Both the position numbers and the translations under genes were made by a program. Of a DNA stretch of 64,000 nt, positions 1-13,330 are shown piece after piece. Source of the stretch: Parelaphostrongylus tenuis (Eukaryota; Nematoda; Chromadorea; Rhabditida; Metastrongylidae). Location of the stretch: positions 248,001 to 312,000 of the forward strand of contig JAHQIW010007160.1 of assembly GCA_019055375.1 (NCBI GenBank), given 5' to 3'. The notes under the pieces were generated by a model that saw only the letters and a program-made list of their open reading frames with translations, searched no databases and had not been told where the DNA came from. Positions within the stretch are counted from its first letter, which is position 1. The number at the start of each line of letters is the position of its first letter.

Positions 1-1300
1 GACATAAAGATGCGACAAGTAGAATCTCGTATTGACTAGTTGGGCAATTGAAAGCCTTATCGACTTTCGAAATGGAGGTTTTTCGAGGATATTATTGACA
101 TATACACTTCTCAGACAGTTTTTGTAATAATTAAAGTTCGAAACCAAAACATTCAATTCAACTTTTTGCTATTTTATGAGTGAAGGAACGTCACACACTT
201 AGAAATTGTGTATTAAGAAACAATTTTGCGTCATCTTGGATGGGTTACTGCTCCTTCATTCGATTTCATATTCAGAACCGATTTTTAAGCAAATAGTGAG
301 TGAGATACATTTGAGCGTCAAGAAATACACATTTGTCAATGTAGAAAGAGAAATTTTATTCTGTACGTAAAGATTTTGGCTACACCTGGTTTATTACGAG
401 TACAAATTACATTAAAGGAAAACAGGTTGAGTTAGAAGTGTGGTCCTTAGCGGCAGCGGCAGCCAGATTTGAAAGCGTTGTCCATCTTCTCGGCTTCGGT
501 AACTCGAAGAGAACTCCCCCTGGTTGGACCTAATAGAAGTTAATCATTCCTCTAACCTATTATCTTTAATTAAATAAATAAATGAATGAAGCGAGTGATA
601 GTAAAACTGGGTGGTGTAATGTGACTGATCAAGTAATAAGGGGTCAGTTAAAAGAGGGAACTTCTTACTTGAACTTTCGATGTCTTCGACATTGAACCGC
701 CGTAATAATAATGGACAACAACGATGTGCGTGTTGGCTGCCTAGGTGGGCAGAATCATTGCAGTTGATTTTTAGATGAACTTGGTGGCCCATTTTTATAT
801 ACACCGGCTGTTGATTGAGTTATCATTCGCTAATAAGCTGACGATTATCTGTCTTTCGTTCGCGTTTTCACATGTTCTAATGATGGTTGAAAGATTTCAA
901 TCATGCTTGACGTTTGTGGGAGATCTACACTGTAGCATGAGGTTCGGTTAGTATGGAGGCTTATCGCTTTGCGAATAGTTTCTTTCGATGGTTACCTTGA
1001 TTTCTGCCATTATTCTACTTCTAGTACGTTTTTCACAAAAAAAAAATGCTGTGCTGCGTTGGAAAATCATAAAGATTGGTCCTCTTATGATGGTTGCTAC
1101 GTGAGAACTCCAGAGAAAATGGCAGAGTGGATAGTGGTGCTCATTTCGGCTCGACGTGGGGTTGATCCCCAGCAGTTCACTATTACTTAGGAGAAGTTCC
1201 CTCACTGGGTGATTATTTTCTATCTAAACAGTCTGCTGATTAAGTGATTGCTCTTAGCTAAACTGATGAATATTAGTTTTCAAGTGGTATTTGATGGTGA
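1..1300. other. No gene recognised
   Basis: AT-rich sequence with short open frames only. The block 898-1010 resembles 1645-1750 ('tttgtgg.agctctacac...ttcgcaaa.ggatag'), so the first SINE-like copy is flanked by diverged direct repeats. Confidence 0.5.
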
Positions 1301-1600
1301 CTAGCGCATGTGGCGCAGTGGTTGCTCTACGTTGTAGAAAATCTACATCGCGCTCAAGATCAATGACTTGATGTCGCGCTCGTGGCTCACCAAGCCATCC
1401 ATCGTGCCGGCGTCGGTAAATTGGTACCAGATTGAACTCAGACTTGCCTGCGAGATTAAGCATCACTGACTCGATATGGCCGGAGGCCACCGCGAGTCAT
1501 TGTAACGACCTGATGAGCATTCATTCACTTTAAACGAACTTGAAAATTGAAGACAGTGTATAGTGCAATTTCTCCGGGATCGATCAATGCCGAGGACTTT
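1301..1600 (+). repeat. tRNA-derived SINE-like repeat, copy 1
   Basis: Starts with TGTGGCGCAGTGGTTG, an A-box-like tRNA sequence. It continues through 'ggctcaccaagccatccat', 'ttggtaccagattgaactcag' and 'ccggaggccaccgcgagtcat' to 'aacttgaaaattgaaga'. The same order of blocks recurs at 14228, 43790 and 63310. The B-box region is degenerate in this copy. Confidence 0.7.
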
Positions 1601-2034
1601 ATTCTTTCATTTTCTACTGATGATCGAAAAGTTCCATAGATGTCTAATGTTTGTGGCAGCTCTACACAACTGCATATATTTTGGTTCGCAAAGGGATAGT
1701 AGCCTACAGAGTAGATTTCTCGATGATTACGTTGATTCTTGCAATCATTTTAATTAGTTTAGCTTTCCGAAAGAAAGCGTTTTTTCCGCTAGAATACTTT
1801 GAGCCATTCAAGAGACCTAGCATGACACGTTTAGTGTTACACGCACGTTTTAGTGTTATCGCACGTCTCATCATACCACATGTCCTACGGTTCAGCTCTG
1901 CTAATATTAGCAGTTGGTTCCGAGGAAGTATTACTTTAAGTCAGATGAAAAGATTACTTATTGTTGCGCTGTTGTGTGGTTGATTGTCGATTGCATTACT
2001 TAAGGTTGTTATGGAGCATATGCAACAATATCAG

Positions 2035-2450
2035 GTCTTCTCATAAATTTTTTGGCACAAGAGCAGTAAACACCAAATTTATTATTAGAAGTAATTATAA
2101 CTGCTTAACAGTAGTGTTCAAAGTGTGAGCCATCATTCAGAACACATTCCACTCATCTCTCGGATAATCAATCACTGCCGCTTGTACAAAATTTTCCAAG
2201 CTTTTTTTGGTGCTAAATTTGTCAATACTTGCCACGGCATAACCTTTCATCAAAGCCATTATCGCAGTATGCTGCTTTGCGAGTACAATATGAGACGCGA
2301 TATTCACACCGCTTTTGTAAGCATCAACCGTGCAGAGATTCATGATTTTGGGTCCATGCAAGCAGCTTTTCGGTTCGTTGCTAGGTTTGGCGCCGGCAAC
2401 AACTGCTTGAAAAACCCTATCACGTTGGCGTCGTCGCATTTACGGAATCG
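2035..2450 (-). mobile_element. Mariner-like transposase 3' fragment
   Basis: The minus strand reads as a degenerate mariner C-terminus (QAAVIDYPRDEWNVF region), homologous to the minus-strand half at 28430-28740. The outer end ('gcacaagagcagtaaacaccaaatttatta') resembles that of related copies at 3890 and 17820. Confidence 0.55.
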
Positions 2451-2589
2451 CAAGTCTTCGTTCTTTTCACTACACTATCAATGTTCTTGGAGGGATCTCC
2501 AACTGCTCAATCCCTCTTGCTTAACACTGGAACTAGATTCATTGAACATGTTGATTTCACGACTTAATTACACATAACTGAAGCATTCG

Positions 2590-3150
2590 GCGATAATCGT
2601 TTTGTTGAGCGTAAGTAGGGCAACTATAACCGTTCCTCGACGGTAATCCCTTCTATGACGTGTGGGGTAAACACAGTCCATCCGTTCCTCGACGGTAATC
2701 CCTTCCATTACGTATGCAGCATAAACTTGGTCGCTAGTAAGCAGGATGTAGAGTCACTTGGCGTTTTGGAACGCGCACTCGAGAGGTTGATGATAGGAGT
2801 GTCCTGTATCTCGCAAATGAGAGAAGAATCTCGGAGTTCTGACCTATGTTATCAAGCGAAAGTTAAAGTTGCCGTTTCACACGCCATGCTTTTGAAAATA
2901 AAGTGCGTTACAGTACATACAAAAATACACGTTAATCCCTCTAATGACTACCCATGGGCGAGGGCAGTTATCGACTAGTTTCCTAACAATGTTAAGCGCT
3001 TCAATGGAAGACCCGATGGTCCGATTTCTTCACTAATAGCCTAAGAGAAAGATATTATGCTCAGCGAATACCTAGAGCAAGGAAAACTCAGTGGCACCTC
3101 TTGCACATGATGGTAGTCTAGCTGACGCTCGCTTGAGTCATCGACAATCA
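2590..3150 (+). mobile_element. RTE-type LINE fragment, 3' part of ORF2
   Basis: Open segments resemble the C-terminal region of RTE reverse transcriptases: GVLERALERLMIGVSCISQM, then RSSDLCYQAKVKVAVSHAM and a W-A-R-A-V-I-D-like end. The motif coding for 'FDSTVIP..TYA' is duplicated (2630 and 2682). Stops and frame changes show it is dead. Confidence 0.7.
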
Positions 3151-3159
3151 ACGGATGGA

Positions 3160-3985
3160 CTGGTGATAGGGGACTTGAAAACTGATCCTTCTCTCGTAAA
3201 TTTCACATTTTCTGAATACATCTTGTAGAAGGAAATTTGCTCTTTTGTTCTAATGTTTAGCCTTTTCAATTTTCATATATGTTACCAAATGAGCTCGAGC
3301 TCTCGTGTTGAGCTTAGGCCTAAGCTCCTGCCTAGACGCGAAAAGCACATGAACGCGTACAGGTCCCTAAGCATCAAAGTCATATGTTATCCAGATCATT
3401 TGTCAACGATTTGTAGTGCCAGCAACAGGTCCCATAACTCCATCGCACATATCATTCTATTTGCCGAGCCCTGACGCATTTTCCCTCTCTGCTACTTTTT
3501 GTACAAAGTTTGTAAAACTGACAAGACGGGGAAACCGTCGAAACGTACGTTTATCACTAAGGTCCTATACTAAATCTCGTAAAAAGCTTCATAAGAGGAC
3601 CTTAGAATAAATAATATGTATATGTATAGAAATATGAGTATAAACATAAATAATTAAATAAATGAATAAACATCTATATACACATATATATATATTAAAG
3701 TTCTAACGAGGTTCAAAAAGCCAGCTGAAAGACAATCATTTAAGTGTGTTAGAAAACCTTATAGAATGCATTAGACAAGAAAAAAAAATCAGATCAGTGT
3801 TCAGGATGACTAAAATGTGGCTACTGAAAATCAGTTAGCAGCTAAATTGTGCTGAAAACAAAATCTGTTACATCAGATGATGTTGTTTTGCTCCATAAGT
3901 TCTGGCATAACCAGTAAATACCGAATTTGCTAAACAGAAGTGATTAAAACTGCTTTTATTACTATCACTCAGCTGCAAATTTTCA
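3160..3985. other. No gene recognised
   Basis: AT-rich, with (TA)-rich patches near 3610-3700. From about 3870 the sequence ('ccagtaaataccgaatttgctaaacagaagtgattaaaactgc') matches the flank of the snap-back element at 17800-17925. Confidence 0.45.
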
Positions 3986-3989
3986 GGTG

Positions 3990-4315
3990 AGCATTTTGGC
4001 ACATAACTTGCCTACACTTGCTCTGAGATGCAGTAATTTTGGGAACAACGATCACTTATTATGAACGAATGACCCGTAGGGAAAGATGCTTGTGAGCAGC
4101 ACGCAAAAATAATATAGCTTCTTGTGAACGGTCCGAGAGCGACTGATCCTGCAGACTTTCCTCTCCAGCTTTGGACTTCGTAAACCTCATCGTCAACATC
4201 ATTGTCCCAAGCTCCATTAATCTTGCGCTCCACTTCGTTAGCATTTTGACCTGAGCCTCACTCGTGTATGAGTAGCAAGCGAATTTATTCACACAACAAC
4301 ACCATCTTAAAACGG
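3990..4315. mobile_element. Snap-back element derived from mariner 5' ends, copy 1
   Basis: The two outer parts are inverted versions of a mariner 5' end: 'gagatgcagtaattttgggaacaac' at the left, and near the right 'gtatgagtagcaagcgaatttattc...caccatctta'. It is homologous along its length to 17925-18250. Confidence 0.65.
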
Positions 4316-4403
4316 ATGACACGGTTTTCCTCATTTGTTTTTTTTTTCAGAAGCAAGTTGTATACTAGAATGTTCTCAAAAATATACGCAGTTAGACAAT
4401 ATT

Positions 4404-4551
4404 AAAATCTCATAATTATTATTTGAGCCAGCACTTCATGAGGTCTAGCAATGGGGCTCCTGTTCAACCCGATACACGTGTTTTGACCTTACAATCCCCC
4501 ATTATCAGACCACATGACATGTTGGCTCAAATAATAGTTATGAGATATATT
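4404..4551. repeat. Short hairpin MITE
   Basis: The left arm 'atctcataattattatttgagcc...cttcatgaggtct' is inverted as 'agaccacatgacatgttggctcaaataatagttatgagat'. Arms are about 45 bp and the loop about 50 bp. A half copy without the right arm is at 13257-13330. Confidence 0.75.
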
Positions 4552-7500
4552 GAAATTTGAGCGTGGTCTTAATAAAACACTTGAAATAAAGGTATAATAT
4601 TAAATCAGGTACTTAAAATTACTCCTGGTCAATAGATTTGATGTCTATTTTTTTATTGGCGAACTATATAAATCAACACAATAGTACAGCACGGCTGCTG
4701 AGATTGCTCAAGTTTTGAAATTCTCGATATATACTACTCTTGGACAAATCGATAGTGCACATGTAAAATCTAATTTTCTAGAAGACGGTCCGAATTTATC
4801 GATATTTTTTGGAAAGTCATTCCTTGTCTGAACTTCCCATCGCATTAATGTTTCTCACAGCGCAATAAACTGAGGTGGTAGAAATGGACTGGTGATTTCA
4901 CTAATGGATTATTTTCGAAAGACCTTCTTAAAGCTCGGTAGCATTGAATATAAAAATGTGTTTCAAAAGCACTGCGCGTTTTCGCGAGAATCTTTGTTTA
5001 TTACTTGATCTCCGGTAAGCAATAATTTCTAAGTCATTCGTACTTTAAGTGTACGAAAAAACTTTGTGTCGTTCTTCCCCATTTTCTTATATATTTCCAA
5101 ATGAACCTGCCAAAGGCGCAATCATAAGCTTAAGGTCGAAAAGCAAATGAACGTATAGAAGAAATCTTCAGGCATCACCATCACGCGCTTCATATAGATT
5201 ACTAGTCAAAGCAGAAAAATATCGTAAATTGAATAATAAGAATCGCACTTCACAAGTGACTCTGCTTGCGTGATCTATCGATTGCTGCTGTCAGTCGACA
5301 CGGAGCATGTAAAACCAGTCTTATTTTCCCATTTAGAGTACAGTCAAACGGTATTTTCAGGGAAAAAGCCTAATGTTAGAATCAACGAAGTTTGCGCAAT
5401 CGAATGGTTTCCGAAAGCCTAAGTAAGGAACTGTGTCATGTGAGATAAAAGAGCTAAATTCGCAACGCGTGAGAAACATGAGTTTGTTTCGAATACTGCA
5501 GCTTTGTGAGAAGTTCAACCAAAGATAAATGTAATAGTTCAGGTATAAGCTTAACTTAAGATAAAGGTATGATCTAAATTCTCTGAGAATTGAGATTTCG
5601 AATAGTTGCAAAAAGTATGGTGGAAAATCCATTCCGGCGAAAAACTTCCATACAAGTATCTTTACCATTTAACGGGAACGATCTCGAGGAGGTCTTACTG
5701 TGCTACTTTTGCACGAGATAGATAAAAATGGAAGTATTGCTAGTGCAGGCTCAAGTCAATCGACTATCAACGGAGCGAAATGTGATGCCGTAAATAAATA
5801 TGTTGGCTCCCTTCGATTATCAGGGGCAAATGGATATTCAACCTCATTCGATGGGCAAGAACTTTTCGTAGGAGTTATATCAATCATTCGAAAGCTTGGA
5901 CTCTCGCTAACGTGGTTCGCTGTCAGTTTTTCGAAGTACCTTTTCATAACGCTTCAAAATTCAGAATCAAGTTATTTTTCACACAAAAATGCCTTTCTTC
6001 TTATCTCTCTTATATTTCTCTGAACAAAAGTCCTTCCTTAGAGTGCCTGTGCCCTTCAATAACACAAACTTGAAGAACTCCATGATGTGTTTACTTTTTA
6101 AAAAAGCTTTTTCGGTGATGCTGTAGGGGGGGGGGGGAGAAAATATTTGTGTTTTACGCTCCGCCAGATAGGGCCTTTTTTTGGAGTATTAGCAACCAAT
6201 AGTTAACGTTAATTTCAGTATATCCACTGTGATTATTTTCTGGCAAGATCGCTTCGTTGTAGTGTAGTAAAGAAAATAATTTGAGTTTTACATAATCGAC
6301 TGCTTGCATGTCGGATGATCTAAAGGCAGGGGGGCGAAGCGATCGGTCAGTGCCCTGGCAAATTAGACATATGGTGCACAATTTGTTATTCAATCGGAAA
6401 TCTTTATATCCGCTTTGAAAGACACTCTAGATGAAACGATTGACTGAGATACTTCTAAATTTCCTCTACATTTCATTACATTCATATGTTTTAAATTTTT
6501 CTGGTGAAATAATCTCGTGTTGAGAATGTTGTTCGCGGTGAGCGTGAAACGGTGTTTTCGGTTTCTTAGAAGCTTCTTATTGCGCCGCAACACGGGAATT
6601 AATATTGCATTTAAAGTCCCAACAGCCTTTCTCTCAGACTTTCGAAAATCAGTTGATAACACAAATCTCGAAAATTTCAGCGATGTTCTGAGCTTTTAAG
6701 GAGGACTTTCTAGTGTGTTTTCATAGGTGAAATAATATTGAGTTTCGTACAAGGCACGCAATTTTGCTTCGGCATACGGATTTATTCTTCCACATATGAA
6801 TCACTGTGCACGATCGGCAAAGCCGCGAGTGCGATACTTTTTCTAGCTGTAACAACAAGCTAAAAAGTTATTCTAGAAAACCAAGCATTTCACTAAACGT
6901 GTGGTTATTGAAAGCGTGATTTATTAAAAGTGAAAGTGAAAGAGCGAAAAGCTGTTTTCGGCGAAAGATGATAAAGTGTGAAATAAAATTTTGTTTTTAC
7001 TATTGCAGCATAATATAAAAACCACATAAATAAAATAATAGACAATTCTAAGTATTGAGATTGCTCAGGCTATCGAATGATCACTGGAATTTCAAGAAGG
7101 ACTGAAAAATGTGTTTTTAAATACGGATACAAATAGGGGAGAAGTACTCACTCATTTCTTTATTTAGTCTATGCTATCGTACTCATTCGACAGCTTGAGA
7201 AATACTGGCTTTGATACTTAAACTCAAGAATGACGTAGCTCTGCTTCAAGAACCTTTACACTAGGCTTTGCCAAGGAAATAAAGACAACGTTTTTCTTGA
7301 AGTGTGCTCCTCCAATTTTACAGCGAATTTTCTTCAGTGGTGTTTGGAGAATTTTTTGTTCCAAGCAAAGTTTTTCGCTATGAGAAAAGGGATTCTAATT
7401 TGAGGGACTTAATAAACGTATTTATAGTGAAAATAACACTAAGTTTATCAAAAAATTCATACTTTATCAGGCGTTTTATGGATTTCAGTAGCATTGTGAG

Positions 7501-8950
7501 AATATACTCGTGTCTACACAGATTTTCTTCCAGAAAAAAGCTTTTGCACGGGAATGTTAGCAATCATTTAATAGCTCGGGAACTACAAATTTTAGGATTT
7601 AATCTGTTTTGTAAATAGATGGTCATAGTAAAAGGTAATATTTTGCTTTCGAGTGCACTGTTCCAACCTTGCCAAGGAATTTTGATGTCATATGTAAAAT
7701 TATTTTTCGCAGGCAACCATGACATGATAAAAGCTGGATTATCATTGAAGAAAGTTACAATAAAGTATTTTTTACTGAAAAGAGCGCTCAGTTGCCTGAA
7801 AATATTCACTTTCCACTGTGAGTTGTGTGGAATGCAACCGCTCTCTAAGAGAGATGTTTGTTTTCATCGTCCTTCAGTGAGCTGCGTCACAAGATCATTA
7901 GTACTCATTTGATAGTCTGGGAATTCACTTTGATGCTGAGCCTGGTTTGCAATAAACTTTAATGTTATGTTTTAGAAGTGTGGAGAATATTACATTTTAT
8001 AAAGTAAACTTTTGTTCTAGGCAAACATTATCATTAGGAAAGTGTTTCGTAAGGAGAGCGCCCACTTGTTCTGGTAATTCTTACTCCTTATTACGAAGGC
8101 AACATACTTGGGTAGACAGCGCATTCCTTGCGGTTTTCACTCCCTCTTTCAATGATATTGATTCACTGCTCATGTCCAGTGACAAAAACCGTCTTGATAA
8201 ATGATGTTCAACGCGTAACATACCATATTTTAGAAATACTCATACCCATAGAAGGATAGAACAAAGTTGTTTTGTTTTCCTATAAGGTCCCGACTTCTGA
8301 AGTAAACTGATGATGGAAAATTTGTAGAGAGATATTGATGCACTGTGCTGCATGCAGTGCAGCAGCATCGCATGCACTGTGCTCCTATATTCTTGGAAAA
8401 CTATTCACTGTCATGTAATTTTCAATCACAATGGTAACTATGAGTTATTTCATAAGACGATATCATATCAAACCAAAAACTCATCTTGTAATACTCGCTT
8501 TTGGAAGCACATAACGGTAGTATGAATGATTATCTGACGACTAGTAATAGTAATAAATAAAGGTAAATTGCTTTTGACATAGGAAGTGATTGTTGAATAG
8601 AGTGAAATATGGACAAATATAAATAAGAAGACATAAAGTTGCTAATAACAGTTAGAAATATGACCTTCTCATTAACATCTGGCTTTTCCCTTTGAAACTC
8701 CAATGAACAATGCTCGTAGTTAAGTATAAATGGATATAGAAAAGTTATTATTTGTGATACAATAGAGCAAAGTCCTCTACAAGTTTTCAGTTGTACAAAA
8801 TCTTGAAATCTACTAAAAAGAAGTGGCTCCTGAATATCGATGAAAAGACATTGCACCGCAATGCAATGTGCTTTATCATTTTTGACAAACAATAAACTGT
8901 TCTATAACTCTATTAGCATGCTTCATCCAAAATTAGCCTTATTTTGTCCT
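4552..8950. other. No gene recognised
   Basis: Long AT-rich stretch. It contains a piece of the dispersed repeat at 5345-5420, the poly-G tract, an open frame at 5700-6023 (DKNGSIASAGSSQS.., no family recognised) and a self-similar pair near 7165-7220 and 7895-7945. A short hairpin-rich segment at 8341-8385 repeats 'gcatgcactgtgc'. The 120-codon minus-strand frame at 8530-8892 has no splice or family support. Confidence 0.45.
6126..6137 (+). repeat. Poly-G tract
   Basis: Twelve consecutive G residues in an otherwise AT-rich stretch. Such tracts can form G-quadruplexes with neighbours and are known fragile sites in C. elegans. Confidence 0.9.
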
Positions 8951-9890
8951 TCTCTACATGTTTCTTCTACTTGTTCACGATTTTTTTTCCTTTAGTGGAG
9001 ATGGACGATCAAATTTTATTACAAAAATATCTCAGTGTCAATGCAGCATCCTCGTTCGCTGCGCGATCCCTCCGCATGAGGCGCAGGAAATCAACACGGT
9101 TTCTAACGACTTAAAGAGGCAACCGAACGGATGTTTGGCCTGTATAGTAGCTTGCTTTGACTTACCGATCCATCAGCCTAGCATTTTCTGCCTTTTAGAG
9201 AACTATGGCACAAATTAAGCAATCATGGAGAGATGGCATAATAGGTTAAAATGGTAAGAGGAATCGGAAGGACAATTTGTGCACTTCCGGATGACGATTC
9301 TGCTATACGTTGAAAGTCAGTAATTTTGCCTATCACCGATTTACTCAACTAGACACGAAAAAATTCCCCTTCATACCTTAATGCGTCACTGCAGACCCGG
9401 TGGTAGATGATTTTGCAGAATTTAAGAAGCCTTTTTCTTTCTGGTCAGTGTTTTCTTCATTTATGTGTTTGGGGGAAGGTAAGTATAGCGTGCAGCTTTC
9501 ACACTAAGAGGTTTTCATGAAATCGTCATTTGAGATTTAATTTTACGCTTTTCATCTACGTCTGCCTTCGCAGCACGACGGTATGCTTTCAGATAATACT
9601 CGATTATGAGGTGTTCAGTTAGATCAATATCCGGAAAGGAAGAAGAATGAAGCCATTTAACATAAGACCGATCTTAAAGAAAATGTATATTGCTATGCGC
9701 ATGCTTATGAAGTGCCTTTTTGTGACACTCAAAAATCTTAGTGAGGTTCAACTGCTGTTAACACTCCATCTTTCAAAACGATTCAACTGTGTTTCATTGC
9801 TCTTCTATCTACTGTTCTAACCTAAACCCCTCAAAGTGATGCAATCTGATGAGGATATAACATGTTTTGAGCTGTTGAATCTAGTAATAT

Positions 9891-10016
9891 ACAGGCGCCT
9901 GTTTTGCTTTATTGGGGCTCAGCAGTACCGCCCTCCCTCGGTTTAGCTGGTACACAGGCATCTGTTTCGTCCTATTGTGGCTCAACAGTACCACTCTCCC
10001 TCGATTCAGCTGATCC
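9891..10016 (+). repeat. 63-bp tandem duplication
   Basis: Two units of 63 bp. The second begins at 9954; the shared core is 'ggctcaacagtacc.c.ctccctcg.tt.agctg'. They encode nothing recognised. Confidence 0.8.
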
Positions 10017-10589
10017 CCTGAGGTTATATCAGCCTCTATGAAGGAATCAACGCCGAGCAATAAATCGGTTTCATTGGTATAAGTATGAATGTGCATAATT
10101 CATTCATAGACCCATCCACAGATATTACAATAGACCTATTTCTTTTTATTCACTTCGTCATCTTGCATTCGTCATCCCCATGTTCTGCCGCCACTTGCGT
10201 ATACCCATTCCTCCGTATATGTAGTTCAATGTTGGTTAAGTTGGTGATCTCTTTTGGGAGTTTGATATGGCTCTATTACATCGTTCTCAGATCATTACAA
10301 TAACGGATCGGTGTTTTTACAAAACGTAATCGTATTAAGCAATTGTTTCGCAACTTTATCGCTTCACGTAGCGTTGGTGAGTCAAAGCGTAGTACGAGCA
10401 ATCATAGATATGTTGTTCAAAACCTAACCACCGCGCTTCCCTTCCATAACTTTGTGATCCGAGCAATTCGATGAAATAGTGAGAAGCTTGTATTGTTTTG
10501 TAATAAGCCGTTCACTATGCAATAAATCTTCAAGAATGGAATTTGTCAATTCGGGATGAGTTTCAGACATAAGAGGATTCGGTGGTGTT

Positions 10590-10645
10590 TTAACGGCTTT
10601 GTGTTGTGCACGCATCGCTAATCACTGCGCTACACATAGTGTTTT
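10590..10645 (-). repeat. tRNA A-box-like relic
   Basis: The minus strand reads ATGTGTAGCGCAGTGATTAG, similar to the heads of the SINE-like copies; the body that follows is unlike them. Confidence 0.35.
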
Positions 10646-11056
10646 CTATTATATATGTAAATGAATCATTACTCGCCGTTTAATCGCTTTCTAATAACCG
10701 AATCACACTGTCTGACCTATGTGATTTCATTGCACACCAGTTTCATATTATAGCTTTGGCACAAAATGCTTTTTTTCGTTTCGTTTTTGCGATTGAATTT
10801 TTTTTATTTGAATATTTTCATGACTTAACAACAAAAACACAATCTATACTCTCACAATCACCATACCTCACCAAATATGAACTAAACATTATAGAACACA
10901 GTATTCGTGAACGAGATAATTGATGATATTGCTGAATACATAATATCATCATAGAAGTACTGATGACGTGAACTTAATTAATCACTATTGAAGTATGAAT
11001 GTGGTTCATCATTAGATTTTTATAACTCTACGCCGTATTAATCAGAGTGAGTTTGA

Positions 11057-11103
11057 AGCTTCTTTCTTATGTGTAGTCGAGCTTCTTTCTAGTGTGTAGT
11101 CGT
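11057..11103 (+). repeat. 23-bp tandem duplication
   Basis: 'agcttctttcttatgtgtagtcg' is followed at once by 'agcttctttctagtgtgtagtcg'. Confidence 0.8.
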
Positions 11104-12949
11104 GCAGTCATCATGGTAGCTGTTGTCAGTTAGAAAAGCTCTATGTTTGCTTCCGATAAGTTTTGCGTGATGAACGTACATAAGTTGTATGCATTCACAC
11201 TTGTCTCTCTGCCTGTTGTTATGGTATTGTTTCAGTGAAAAATGAAGTATAAAAATAGCTGCTTAATACAGTAACTATGCTGGGAGCTCGTACTGCATCA
11301 CGTAGAGAGACTTTGCATTATACGATTTTCTTGTCGGTTTGCTCCTGGCACCTAAGGCTAGCTAAACCCCCTTCACACATACCACCCACATTTCCAAATT
11401 GTTGCCAGACGTCTCTGAGAGGATAACAACACTGAGTTAATACGTCATTCGACTCTCGGTGGACATTAAAAAGGCAAAATACGCATTCTATAACCTCCAG
11501 ACCGCAAATTAGTGCCTTTTGCATGGTAGATCCCTATGGGATAGATGAAAGTCACACTTTATTCGTCCTTTTGATCCGCACTATGTTTGTAGGTAGGCAT
11601 CATAACGCTCTTCGTTCTTCATTTATTGAGATCGAATGACAGAATTTGATAAGGACTGGTGAGTTTAGGACGCTTCTATTTGATTTTATATGATGCATAA
11701 TCACAATGATGCATCATTCATAAGCAATTCTAGTTCGAAGTCTTCATTATCTTTTTCTATAGCATAAGCAAAACATGGGAAACTGCGCAGATCAAATGCG
11801 GAAGATCTGCTTTCATGTTTGCATCATCCTTACGCAGAATACTTCCGCCGATAATAGGACGTCTTAGGATTCTAAAGTTTAAAAGTTTGAAAACTTCACA
11901 GAGCGATTATTTCCCGGCTCAAGCGGCCACGAAGATAGGCTGCCAGCACTTGCTCCAAGGCTAACATGGTAGTTTCCTGATGAAATTTATGCCTTTTTGT
12001 CAATAAATGGGATTTCTGTATCACTAAGAGATCAAATGTTATAAAACAGACTTCAATAAGGTTGGTTTTGCTTGAAATAGCGCAACTTCTCCATTTATAA
12101 TCGACACTTCGGAAGGGAAAAACTAAGTACTTATGAGAAGGCTATATTCAGAACCTTTATCGAACATTCACATGATGTTGTATTCAGAGTTGCCCCGCCT
12201 TTAATCAAATTAATCTCCAATTTCTTCCAATTTTTGAACAGTTTACTGCATAAGATGCAAAAAATTATCGTAATGGTTGAAAATAAGAAAACAATGAATA
12301 GTCCGTCAAAAATAGTGCTAGTTATTGCGTGAGATTTTCCCCACTTTAGCTATAATTCTCAACATGTTTTTGATTATGAGTGCATTCCACATTTCCATTT
12401 TCATATCACTGCGTCATTTCGTCCAAATTCTTTACTCATAGCTATGGTATACGAAGTAGAGGTGGAGGTATAACCATAACTTTCCCTTATCTCCACCCTG
12501 TTTGAGCCCTTTTGTATAAACTTGTTTTGTACTTCTTTGCAAGACAGTCGAAATAAAATTTTGTCATACATTTGAACATATCTTGCCGGATAATGTTTTT
12601 TTTCGTAAGCGATTTATAATCATTAGATAGGACAAAGCTTAGAAATTTGAACAGTGTGCGTGGTTTTTAAAAGGGACTTCTTGTAGAGCTGTAACAGCCA
12701 AAACAATATTAGATTTCGCAATTCTGGATCACTTACGATGTCCCCATCCATTTGGCTCCCTAATAAAAACGCTTTTCCTGACTCTTCTGAGCAATCCGTA
12801 GATTGCTGGATAGCTGAAATCTCTGAAGGCATACTTTATTTTCGAAAGGATTCCTTAATGCGCTCTAAGTGTAAAACTAGCAATATCTTCTAACCTTAAG
12901 CAAATTTCGTTGATTGAAGCTTCCGTTAGATTTCAAAAGTATTTGATAG

Positions 12950-13250
12950 CTTAGATCTCGACTACTCCAACAGTAACTTTGATTTAAAAACAGCTCCTTA
13001 CTTTACTGTAGTGGTCAAAAAGTGATTACTTTTCGCAGTTAATCGGGATGTTACAAAAGGCGCGGCGACTTTAGGCCAATGTTGTGAAATCCCATCTTTG
13101 GAGTGTAAAACTCAATGTTCTTCTGACTGTTGCAACCCTCCAAGAAGTCGCCTCCAAAAAATCAACTACGTCCTTGAAATGGGTGGGATCTGTGCTATCG
13201 GACAGACGGTTACTGATTGTTCATAGAAAAACTTTATCCGGTGAGAAATT
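12950..13250 (+). repeat. Dispersed repeat, partial copy
   Basis: 'aaactcaatgttcttctgactgttgcaaccctccaagaagtcgcctccaaaaaatcaactacgtcc' matches the middle of 35690-36255 and 25700-26300. Confidence 0.5.
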
Positions 13251-13256
13251 TTTGAA

Positions 13257-13330
13257 TCCCCTCATTATTATTTGAGCCAACATATGATGTGGTCTGGTAA
13301 GGGCTCTTCTACAGCCCTTTACACGTGTTT
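13257..13330 (+). repeat. Half copy of the hairpin MITE
   Basis: 'ctcattattatttgagccaacatatgatgtggtctggtaagggctc' through 'tacacgtgtttcttcctta' matches the left arm and loop of 4404-4551. No right arm follows. Confidence 0.65.

Larger units (their letters stand above)
8950..12940. other. No gene recognised; tandem repeats and relics
   Basis: Holds the tandem duplications at 9891 and 11057 and a tRNA-like relic. Open frames at 8958-9218 (plus), 11318-11524 (minus) and 12623-12832 (minus, ..GSQMDGDIVSDPELRNLIL..) have amino-acid composition closer to coding than most. None has a recognisable family or convincing partner exons. Confidence 0.4.

Noticed and set aside
2125..2577. 150-codon plus-strand open frame.
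   Set aside because: Its left part is the antisense of a mariner C-terminal remnant and no independent support exists.
5700..6023. 107-codon plus-strand frame DKNGSIASAGSSQS.., with a good-looking minus-strand frame over the same bases.
   Set aside because: Neither frame is recognised or supported by splice sites; possibly an old transposon fragment, but I cannot show it.
8530..8892. 120-codon minus-strand open frame.
   Set aside because: AT-rich amino-acid composition, no signal peptide, splice sites or family; expected by chance in this composition.
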